DNA of 64,000 bases from Sipunculus nudus (Eukaryota > Annelida > Sipuncula > Golfingiida > Sipunculidae). The position numbers and the translations under genes were made by a program. Under the pieces are notes generated by a model, which was not told where the DNA came from, did no database searches, and saw nothing but the letters and a program-made list of their open reading frames with translations. The stretch spans positions 35,976,164 through 36,040,163 of the forward strand of contig CM049315.1 of the NCBI GenBank assembly GCA_026874595.1, in the 5' to 3' direction. Of this stretch, positions 52,558-61,031 are shown in pieces; the stretch's first letter is position 1, and each line of letters begins with the position of its first letter.

Positions 52558-54836
52558 CCGTTGGTCCCGCAAGAAACTGTCGCAAGCGTGATCTAGGCTA
52601 TGAAACATACAGTGAGTGATACTGGAAATACCAAACAAGTCCCGGTGGTTTTGTAATACATGCATGTTCTGACGTCTTCATATCATCTAAGATTGTGCAT
52701 ACAGTTGCAAGGTGTCGTGGGATTTCTTTTATATCGTGTTACTCAGGCTACAATATATGAAGTGTGACCCATTCCTTACATTTCGTTAGAAATATCTATA
52801 GAACAGCATGACTGCAGCCGTTCTTGTATAATACGAATGGCCAATTGTTTTTTTGTGTTTTGCATTTTGTCAAACATTTTGCAGGCTGCAAGAAGACACG
52901 CGCTGGGATCGATTATGCTGGGAAAATCTCTAGAACTAGGTCTGGATTTACCTGCCAGAGATGGACCGACGTTACCCCGCACGAACATAACCACACGGAT
53001 GCAGAGAATTTCCCCGAATCCAACATTCCGGAAGCAGAAAACTTTTGTAGAAATCCGGATAGAAATCCAACAGGTCCATGGTGCTTTACGGTAGAATATA
53101 ATGTCAGATGGGATTTCTGCGATATACCCATATGCAGTAAGTGCAGGGGCCTGTCCTAAATAAAGATATCATAAAATGCATGGCAAATCATCATGAATGC
53201 TTTCATTATTGTACACTTAAACATAGTAATGCCTATTTAACCATGACACATATCCTGAGAACAGACGATAATGAATTATATATATGAAAATGTAAAGCGT
53301 GTTAATTCCATAATTAACTTTAAAGTGTTGCATTATATGTTACTAAATAATATTTTTTCATAATAAAAGAGCCAAAGCCCACGCAAGCTCAGGAAAAGTT
53401 GAAAGTATCAACAACGGAGAAACGCACAACTACAGAACTGGAGACAGAGAGAACGACAATTCAGACTACAACCAGTGTCCAGACATCGACTGTAAAAGAA
53501 ACTCCTTCAACAGCACAAGCGGCAATGTCAACCAAAATTACAACTCGTATAACAACAGACACCACGACAACTTCAGTAAGAATACCAACAACAAATGTTC
53601 AAACAACTCCCTACCAAGAAGCATCAAGTACTGAGGGGACAACTGACGGACCTACAACAACCACCTTCACAACAACAACAACGATGAAAGCAAGAAAAGC
53701 CGAAAAAGCAACGACAACCAAAAAAGCAACATCAACCGAAAAGGCAACAACGAGAGCAACAACAACCGAGAAAACAACGAGAGCAACAACAATAGAGAAT
53801 ACAACAACCAGAGCAACAACAACCGAGAAAACAACAACGAGAGCATCAACAACTGAAAAAGCAACAACCACGAAATCAACAACGAACGAGAAGGCAACAA
53901 CAACAGAAAAAGCAACAACGGTGAGGACAACAACATCAAACGTCAAAATAACCACACCAACATTGCAAGGAAAAACGTCAACCGAGGAAGCAATAATATC
54001 AACCGTGGGAGCAAAATCAACGGAGAGAGCGACAAAGATCAAAGAAACAACAAAAGAGGACAATATATCAACAACGCAGTTGGCTAAAACACAGGCAATA
54101 ATCATGCCCAGAAGAACAAAAAACCTAGCGACCACTGATATATATGTCACAGCTGTGTATACCAGGCCAGTTGTGGACAAGACTACAGGCAAAAAGGAAG
54201 TATCAACCTTACAAATGACCACTTTCGAGAAAAACACAAAAGGTGAGGAGACGACGACCATCACAATATTATCACCAGCAGAAACAACAGCAGCTGCGAA
54301 AACGACAGATGGAAGGACGGGGCTACAAGATTCGACGGTTTCCTCGGAAATAGAGCAGACCACGTTAACAGGGACCACGGCACAAGTGGTTGTCAGAGTA
54401 GATAGTCCGACAAAAAACACACAAAAGACAGTTCAAACCGTCGTCTCTACTCAGAACAGTTACAACACTGACGAGGACGGATCTATTTCGAAAACACCAG
54501 ATTTCGTAAAGTCTTCCGAGATTTCTTCGACCAGATCAACCACGAAAGCCCAGTCACCACGAACTACTATAAAATCTGTACCAATCAGTATATTATTAAA
54601 CACTCAGGTAACCGGTCACGGGACAACCGAGAGTACAGAGAGCTTCGGGAAGGGAGGGCCTGCTGTCTCAAAGGAAATGTTAACCACATTCCAGGGTCAC
54701 TCCGCAGGTAAGCATGCTTCGATTAACTCTTATAAGAACTCCAATTCCCCCTTTCAGGACAAAAATGTCACTATGTTGCACTTTAGTTATACCTCTATCA
54801 TTTGTTTCTTCTTGATTCACCTGTGATATGTCACTT

Positions 54837-54897
<61 letters not shown>

Positions 54898-56128
54898 CAT
54901 AATAACATTATGCTTACCACGTAGGCAGAATATGCCGTCACCAATCACAGAATATAAAAAATTAAATCATTTTTTTTTTTCGTGTAGATCAAGATAACGT
55001 AACGTCGTATAATATGTCTAAAACAAAATCCCACGCGACGTTCGGCGAGACCAGTACAATCGACTCTACAATATCTGAGAAAACTATATGCAAACAATCC
55101 GAGACATTTAGACCCACGACAGACAGCAAACCCTTATCCAAGGAGTCCGAGAATAGAGAAAACAGAACAGGTGGTATTCCCGTAACATCGGATTCCATTA
55201 CAATGAGGTATACAACATATGACAAAGAGGCAACAAAGTCCACACAGACTGCATACGTTGCAAAGAACACAACGGTACCAAGGCAGTCGGAATACACAAC
55301 AAGTTCCATTGGGGTCTTTCAAAGCGGTCAGTGATGATAATACTTTACTGTAATGTCTGTCTCGTTACATTCACAACAAAAAAACTGCTCACTGCCTTTT
55401 CTATGAATATTTTGGACATTTATTTCTATTAAATCTCATATATTATAACGGAACTGATCATTATATTTATTCCGGAGCTGAAACCCATATGTGCATGTGT
55501 TCAAATAGCATATGTCAAATCGCTCTCTTTAAATCTGTTTGTAACCTCAAAGAATAAAAAATTTACAAAAACATATTATAAAGCGCAAACATTAAAGATA
55601 GACGCTAATTATTCCTGGAGTTTAATACGTGCCACGACTGTCCTAGCATTTCTGCAAAGATATACGTTGTGTTAACCCGTATATCATGAAAATGTAGTTC
55701 ACTATGCACAATGTTATATATTGTGGTTTTGATTAAAGATCACACAAGCAAGAAGGCAGTATCAGACATTAAAAATCATGCCTCGCCAGATCCAGCTGCC
55801 ACAAGAACAGCAAAAGTATTAACAGGTATGCATGAACTTCAATTGTCTCAGTGAAGTATCATAAAGAAAATGTAATGCAGAAAACAGCTGCGCTTAACGG
55901 TAAAAGGTCATATTATACAGATAGTATTTACAATATCAGGTATTTTTTTGTGCATAACTAACCCAGGCTTTAAATGAATCATTTTGTTTCATCATCCGTG
56001 TCACTAATGATGTTACATTACTCTCAGAACCCATTCATATTACCAATATTTTTTTGCAACTACATTACATTGAAAAAATTTATGACATTTAATTATTTCA
56101 ATTAGGGAGAGACCGATTCTAGTATATG

Positions 56129-56177
<49 letters not shown>

Positions 56178-59100
56178 CTTTAATACTTATACTACATATA
56201 CGGAAGTCAGATAGTCAGATAAAGGTGTATCTTATAATAGAAATGCCGTTGTCCCATCAAATTGTAATGTAAATACGGATTTTTCCATCTGTGTAGGTGT
56301 AAAGCTGATAAAGACCTAGCCCTAAATGCAATGTTACTGAGATTGTTTCGTCCTGAACTATACGAATCAGAAGCAAAGCAATTGTACAACCTTAAATAAA
56401 TAGAATTTATTGATCCTGTGAATATTGTATGAAAAGGTAGACAGAAAAGGAATCTCAAAGTATAATAATTAGTAAACTGGCTACCGTGGTATAGTGGTAG
56501 AACACAGGACTTAAGCCGAGAAATCGTGAGTTCGAAACTTTTCAATTTTTCACGATCAGTCTCCACCCAAACTGTGCAGGCTCATTTGGAAGGCCATGCC
56601 CAAACGAGTGCGCCTTTCGGGGGATCCTCCTTGGAATGACCTAGCAATGGGGGACGATTACACAACTATGGCCAGCAGGCGCAAAAGTCACCGGGCCTGG
56701 TTAACACCAGGATATAAATCAAGAGGAAACGTGTTACGTATTCTGAAACTGGGTATTCTGCAGGTGGACAAACCTAGTTAAGCTAGTATTAAAATTTACG
56801 TGGTTACCTTCAAATAAAACAATAAGAGATATTCATAATAACAATTTGCATCTGTGTTCTCAGACTCATCTACCAAGTCTGAATCGGTTGGTGTGACAGC
56901 TGAAACATTGAGAGAGATCAATAGCAATACAGGTAATACGTTCTAACAGCCTCAAAGCTACACCAGCATTTCTGTTGGACCTTCCTACAATCATTAGAAC
57001 CAAATTAACGAACAACTTTTCAATTTTCCTTTAGATAAGTGTATTATCAGTGTGTATTGTCTTTTATTTTTGCACGAACTCTTATCATCCGCTTCATTCT
57101 AAAATGCTAAAACCGATATCATATGCCATCACGATTTGTAATGTTTCAATTTGCCTTGTTAGTAATCCTTGTATAAAGAAAGAAAATCATACAGTGTATC
57201 GATATGAAAAACAAATGTACGATGACATTTAATGGCTAAGGAGAATCAAACTGTCTCAATCAAAACAGAATAATCACAGCTTTAACCTGGCATAATAAAT
57301 ATATAGAAGTGATTCATAAAGACCTAGTTTTAAATAAGAAGTGAATCTGAATATATTCTACAGAACTTGAAAACATAGGATAATGGTAGGAATATTCATT
57401 ATACTGAATGAACAGTTATATTATTCTTAAAGAATACTGATTAAATATACCTGAAATCAGCTTTGATTGAAAACATTTTTTTAATGCTTCATATGATATC
57501 TACCGAGAGCTTGCTCCTATGGAAAACTTTGTAATAGTTGTGCGTTTGCTAGACCTTTGAGAAGGCGGATTATATAAAATGAAATTTATGTTTGGGACAC
57601 ATACATCTCTGTAAATTTAGGCCATATCCGAAACGAAGGTACAGAAAATAAAATTTAAAACTTAAACCAATATAAAGTAATACGTAAGCCAGATATTGTT
57701 GATATGGGAAACGCTTGGTTTTGGGTAGTTTGTTAGAAATTTTCGCTATCACAGTAGCACCATGACGGTAGACGGAACTTTTAGATGCACAGGTTCAACT
57801 GCCGTAAAACCTTTGATAAGCTCTATCAACATTCTGGTCTATATCTTATTTCTTTTTTAAGGAAAAGAAAATATTTAATCTCCACACGTCTTAGATGGTA
57901 TCTATAAAATTTTTTTTTATTAATGATCAATATGTTCATTTTTTACAATAGAAACATGGTATATTTCTATTTCGTCAAAGCTGATTAATAACGCAATCGC
58001 TACGACACAAAATAGGGAAAATTTGCATTTCCAATGGTTTTATACCTGAAAAGGCGAAAGAGTGATAAAACACTTTCTGTCTGCATATGTTTAATGATCT
58101 GTGGATACAGATAATGAATGTGATTACATGAGACACCTGCGAAGATTTTGTTATTAATATATGCGGCTGTGAGCCAATAATTTTTAACCGTAAAATAAGG
58201 TAGTTGTATTTCCGAATAGCCGCCCCCATGAAATTTATTCCTTTTTTTTCAAGATTTCCTGATGGATGTGATAACGATATCAAGCAGTGTTGTTCTGTCG
58301 GGGCTCGTCGTCCTGTCTCTCATCGTCTTAATAGTACACTGGAATGCTAGAAGGGACAGACGCAGAGCCGAAAGGAAACAAATAAGGATGAGGCGACGGT
58401 TACGCCCCCTTCGAGTCAAAGCGGCAAAAGATGCATCAAAAGTGGACACTACAGAATCCCAGACGAGGAATACAACGGAGACTTCAGGTATTGGAATATC
58501 AAATAATTACCTTGTATAATCATAAAACTAGTCTATTGTTAATACTCAAAATTCTGAATCGGTGATTCCACTCCATGAATTAATTTTTCGAATTGGAATT
58601 GAAAATGTGATATGGTAGCTCGTGATAAAAAGCATCTCCTTTTTAAATATTTATTTCTCCTAAAATTGTGTTATATTGCTAATTTAGCATTCGTTTTGGC
58701 TTCCCCGGGAATATCTAATCACATGATCTTAACAAGTAATAGTCAATTTAATAAAGAGCCAAAGAAAAAATAATAATCTGGACATTTAAATATCGAAAAG
58801 ATTTAACACCGTACGGTTCATTCACAACGTTTAATTGAACATCGTAACATTATATCTTCAAAATCTAAAACTAGGTCCCACTGGCTAATTGTTGTAGATA
58901 AGATTGCTACAAATCGCTTTCTTTTTTTATATTTTTTATTGGTGATGAATACATATATTTCTTCGGCTAATTAAACTGGAATAATGCTACTCAAACACAA
59001 ATATACCTGTCATCTTAAGAACTTTTGAGCAATCAACATATTTCTCAGTCATGGTTTCCTGGATCGCCTTTGAACTTATATGCTTAATCTCAAATTGTGT

Positions 59101-60428
59101 CGGCAGCTGAACAACAAAGACGTGAGCGGTTTCTGACACACTTTAATTTCGTGTCATCTTCCTTAATACAGGATGTCATGTCACAAAGGATATCCTCAGG
59201 ATTATTCATTATTAATATTACTTGTAATATTGAAAATTGAGAGTCGTGATAGTTTTCCGTCTTGAGCTAATAGTTGCAGTTGTGCTTGCTGTCTATTTGT
59301 GTCTAACGTTTCTCACTGATCAGCAATATCCTGATCAGTTAACATTGTAGATATATCATTAATGATATGATTATTAATTATGCAGAATCTTAGCCTTTCT
59401 ACATTAGATTTCTAGATTCTGTTGAAGCTTGACTCTATAACGTAGCTGTTAAGTGATTTGCCTCATATTACATTTCTCTTCCATTCTTGAAAATGATTTA
59501 AAACTTTCAGACTTAACCTTGAAAAATTGGGATTTCAGTAATCATATGATTATTAATTTTGAGGATTTTGGAGCTTTTCTGCATTACAGATAGATATTGT
59601 TGACGCTTGGCTTGATAATGTAGTTGTCAAATGATTTGTCTGATTTCACGTTTCTCTTCCAGGTTTGAAAATGAATTGACACTACCCAGCTTGATACAAT
59701 ATGAATATTTAAAAAATAAACGAAACATTTAACAAAACTGACATAATTATGAGTTCATCCAGTGTAATGTATCCATTCTGTAAAGTCAAATACTATAAAT
59801 ATGCTTTGGTCAGAGTTATAACATTCTATCATGATGAATTATTTTAATCATTTACTTAGACGATAATTATCTCATTTCCAATATTATTTATTTCTAAACC
59901 AAACTGGCTTTCATTCATTGTTCCATATATACAAACTACACTGCCTGAGACATCAATTGATGATTGTTTCATTATGTACTAAAGATTCTTTTCAAATCTG
60001 TAGAGTCGAAACATCCTAAATAATCTCTCTCCCTCTCATTTACTAGAGGTCAGTAATTTGGTTTTAAGATGCACCTAGCTTGATTAAACTATATTAACCG
60101 GATCTAATAGGAGAGAAACGGCTGAAGGATTCTTGAACTGTGTTGCTTGTTTGTAAGGGTGAGGGGCCATTGGTAACTTATCCTTTAAATACTGTCATCA
60201 AATCCTCGGATGAACGTAACGTGGATATTCAACTTTCACACACGTCGTTTCAGAGAACCCATGTCACGCTGCGCTCGAGACACAACACACGATGCTGAGT
60301 GCCTACTCAGGCGTGTCCTACAGGTGAATGTGCATGTGTACGTCTACCCACAGCTTTCGTCAGAATTTGGACACTGTATATATGGAGTTTCAGCTCCCCC
60401 GTACAAGGGAAAATCAGATGATTTATAG
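45812..60428 (+). CDS. Complete gene: secreted-side kringle x5 / mucin-like / single-pass membrane protein (13 coding exons)
   Basis: Exons: 45812-45827, 47128-47178, 47732-47980, 48357-48605, 50069-50296, 52000-52251, 52885-53136, 53370-54707, 54988-55326, 55739-55825, 56864-56932, 58254-58487, 60364-60428. The exons sum to 3,429 nt, giving 1,142 residues plus stop. Every junction has GT..AG and is phase 1, so each internal exon is a multiple of three and the reading frame never breaks. Predicted order: signal peptide (1-22), kringles (about 24-105, 107-188, 190-264, 266-348, 350-432), Thr-rich region (433-878), further stalk (879-1043), transmembrane helix (about 1049-1073), Arg-rich juxtamembrane segment and short tail. 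This is a type I membrane protein with kringles held out on a mucin-like stalk. Kringles bind proteins, often through lysine, but the ligand here is unknown. I know no named family with this order. A transcript is needed to prove the linkage and to settle the last exon. Confidence 0.8.
47732..47980 (+). CDS. Kringle 1 exon
   Basis: The 249-nt exon is phase 1 at both ends (acceptor CGTAAG, donor GTAAGA). The domain starts with Cys at 47734, before the internal ATG at 47749. It carries the kringle pattern: YAGTV, CQRW, PHRH, FCRNP, GPWCYT and a closing CDVPMC. All six cysteines are present. Asp55 of the lysine-binding site is present (NPD), but the second acidic position and the Arg-Trp pair of lysine-binding kringles are altered (KIRTESC), so lysine binding is doubtful. 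Confidence 0.92.
48357..48605 (+). CDS. Kringle 2 exon
   Basis: The 249-nt phase-1 exon has acceptor TTGCAG and donor GTGAGT. It shows CYYTERGTNYLG, FCQDW, PHVH, YCRNP, PWCYT and CDVSIC, with all six kringle cysteines. It is the most divergent kringle: the loop before PWCY reads NDVR and lacks the usual Gly and the Asp pair, so a canonical lysine site is unlikely. It lies 376 bp after kringle 1. Confidence 0.9.
48800..49000. repeat. Short inverted repeat, MITE-like
   Basis: ACTTTTAGTGTCGCC near 48810 and its inverse GGCGACACTAAAGGT near 48980 match at 14 of 15 positions, with CCGTCCGTCC before the first arm. It lies in the intron after kringle 2. No target duplication was verified. Confidence 0.4.
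50069..50296 (+). CDS. Kringle 3 exon (shortened loop)
   Basis: The 228-nt phase-1 exon has acceptor ATTTCAG and donor GTAAGC. Motifs are LGTKYQGD, TCQEW, PHRHS, KCRNP, DGPWCYT and a closing CGVPSC, with six cysteines kept. It is 7-8 codons shorter than its sisters because the segment between PHRH and CRNP, which reads NFPE..EA.NF in the others, is cut down. The ATG at 50020 lies in the intron and is not the real start. Confidence 0.9.
51455..51514. repeat. Cluster of palindromes
   Basis: 51493-51514 is a perfect 22-bp palindrome (GACAATTACC then CC-less inverse GGTAATTGTC). Nearby GGATAATTATCC is a second perfect palindrome, and GACAATTATCCCG repeats the theme. It may be the end of a small inverted-repeat element. 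Confidence 0.55.
52000..52251 (+). CDS. Kringle 4 exon
   Basis: This 252-nt phase-1 exon (acceptor TTTTCAAAG, donor GTGAGT) has no internal ATG, so a start-codon ORF search misses it and reports a wrong-frame ORF instead (51937-52143). In frame it reads CKADILGEDYRGT, KTCQRW, YPHSHP, NFCRNPD, TGPWCYTTDP and CNVKAC, with all six cysteines. The intron upstream is 1.7 kb; kringle 5 follows after 633 bp. Confidence 0.9.
52395..52520 (-). mobile_element. Possible Penelope-like element end with hammerhead-like motif
   Basis: On the minus strand CTGATGAAGAAGCC, then GCGCTTCAAAAGCTCGTG, resembles the conserved end of Penelope-like elements that carry hammerhead ribozymes. GAAGC/GCTTC can pair as stem II, but the expected GAA after stem II is CAA here, so self-cleavage is unlikely. 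It lies between a TA tract and a CA repeat (52523-52548). Confidence 0.35.
52885..53136 (+). CDS. Kringle 5 exon
   Basis: The 252-nt phase-1 exon has acceptor TTTTGCAG and donor GTAAGT. Motifs are IDYAGK, TCQRW, PHEH, FCRNPD, TGPWCFT, VRWDFC and CDIPIC, with six cysteines. Of the five kringles it best keeps the aromatic and basic wall of a lysine-binding site: the Trp of PWC, Phe two residues later, and Arg-Trp in VRW before the fifth cysteine. The second Asp of the usual DxD is replaced, so any lysine binding is inference. Confidence 0.92.
53370..54707 (+). CDS. Thr-rich mucin-like exon of the complete gene
   Basis: This 1,338-nt phase-1 exon (acceptor ATAAAAG, donor GTAAGC) is joined in frame to kringle 5 (TGC A + AG CCA AAG). 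It codes 446 residues dominated by Thr, Lys, Ala, Glu and Ser. The first half contains an imperfect repeat of about 9-10 residues built on ATTTEKTTTR; the second half is less repetitive. Such composition implies dense mucin-type O-glycosylation and an extended stalk. The unit is intact here, unlike the left copy. ORFs on the opposite strand are low-complexity shadows rich in Val or Leu. Confidence 0.88.
54988..55326 (+). CDS. Stalk exon with N-glycosylation sequons
   Basis: This 339-nt phase-1 exon has acceptor CGTGTAG after a T-run. The donor at 55327 is the less common GTCAGT; reading on meets a stop within three codons. The Ser/Thr-rich sequence contains NVT, NMS, NRT and NTT sequons and a single Cys (ICKQS). 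The left copy at 6618-6956 has the same length and frame with few changes, which supports it as a real exon. Confidence 0.75.
55739..55825 (+). CDS. 29-codon stalk exon
   Basis: This 87-nt exon lies between TTAAAG and GTATGC, phase 1 on both sides. It codes HTSKKAVSDIKNH followed by a Pro/Ala/Thr-rich end (TAKVLT). It is found only from the splice signals and the frame. The left copy at 7370-7456 keeps the length, phase and both splice sites. Confidence 0.65.
56864..56932 (+). CDS. 23-codon stalk exon
   Basis: This 69-nt phase-1 exon lies between TTCTCAG and GTAATA. It codes SSTKSESVGVTAETLREI then NSNT. The same exon occurs at 681-749 and 8494-8562 with splice sites and frame kept in all three copies. 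Confidence 0.65.
58254..58487 (+). CDS. Transmembrane and juxtamembrane exon
   Basis: This 234-nt phase-1 exon follows a long pyrimidine tract ending CAAG; the donor is GTATTG. It encodes a hydrophobic run of about 25 residues (VITISSSVVLSGLVV through LIVLIVHW). An exceptionally basic stretch follows, with about 15 Arg/Lys in 29 residues (NARRDRRRAERKQIRMRRR and on), then a Ser/Thr-rich part. The positive-inside rule puts the basic part in the cytosol. Most differences from the left copies are synonymous or conservative (Ala/Ile, Met/Ile in the membrane; Ala/Thr near the end). Confidence 0.85.
60364..60428 (+). CDS. Probable terminal exon (cytoplasmic tail), with an alternative just upstream
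   Basis: Acceptor TTCGTCAG at 60363, phase 1, gives E + FGHCIYGVSAPPYKG then KSDDL and TAG. Between the left and right copies five bases differ, and four of them are silent third positions in this frame, which is a coding-like pattern. A second phase-1 acceptor (GTTTCAG, exon 60254-60327) would instead give a 24-residue tail starting ENPCHAALETQHTML and ending at TGA. It is also open in all three copies. The two may be alternatives, and only cDNA can decide. Confidence 0.5.
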
Positions 60429-61025
60429 ATCAGGAAGAATTGGTGAAACACACTTTATCAAATAATGATAATGATTCCCCATCACGTATAAAAAATGATT
60501 TTTTCTCCGCTTGGAGGTTGTCCTTACGTTCAGAAATAATTCACGTTCACCGAGACTAAATGATTTAGCAAGCTTACTTTATCTGAAATGTTAATCCCTT
60601 TGTTTTAATGTTTATAATATATATCTCCTTATATATGTTTCCATGTCATCGCAACTCCGTTGTATGACATTGAATCTTCAGCTGATACATGAACTGTGAA
60701 AAAATTATTTAATACGTCTTTATCTTGCTTATAATAATAAAATCATGGGAAATATATTTATTCCAGTTTTTTTTCCTCTTATTTTCAAGGGGATAACCCC
60801 AGTTTGATAATTGTTGTGTATTGCTTGTCGCATGATTTATTTACGGTCCCAGGGGGTCCCTAATGGTTTATGACAATCTTGTTTAGACTACAGACAGTTC
60901 ATTTTTCGACCTAGGGTAATTTGAGTGAATACCAACAATGAGACAATGGGAAGGGTGATCGACGGTTTTAAATTAATAATTCTGCTCCATGTATTAAATG
61001 GTGTTTCAATTTATTGCGCCTCATT

Positions 61026-61031
61026 AATAAA
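61026..61031 (+). promoter_or_regulatory. Candidate polyadenylation signal of the complete gene
   Basis: AATAAA lies about 600 nt after the stop. The same hexamer sits at 4869-4874 and 12690-12695 in the left copies, in a well-conserved stretch. An earlier AATAAA (60736-60741; left 4582-4587) is also conserved and could be used instead. Confidence 0.4.

Larger units (their letters stand above)
45828..60363 (+). other. Introns of the kringle-mucin gene
   Basis: The non-coding gaps between the listed exons are introns. The largest are 45828-47127, 48606-50068, 50297-51999 and 58488-60363. They hold TA tracts (52351-52391, 54839-54892, 56129-56174), a SINE (56480-56825), an imperfect inverted repeat (48800-49000), a palindrome cluster (51455-51514) and a Penelope-like fragment (52395-52520). 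I see no further exon with flanking splice sites and a kept frame, but short ones could be missed. Confidence 0.6.

Noticed and set aside
53611-54420. Long minus-strand ORFs opposite the Thr-rich exons (also 5257-6065)
   Set aside because: They are low-complexity Val/Leu/Ser shadows of the ACA/ACC-rich coding strand; no stop codons arise because of composition.
60210-60428. 72-codon ORF read straight through the tail region
   Set aside because: The left copies have TGA where this frame has CGA (CGC GCT TGA), so only the part after an acceptor can be coding.
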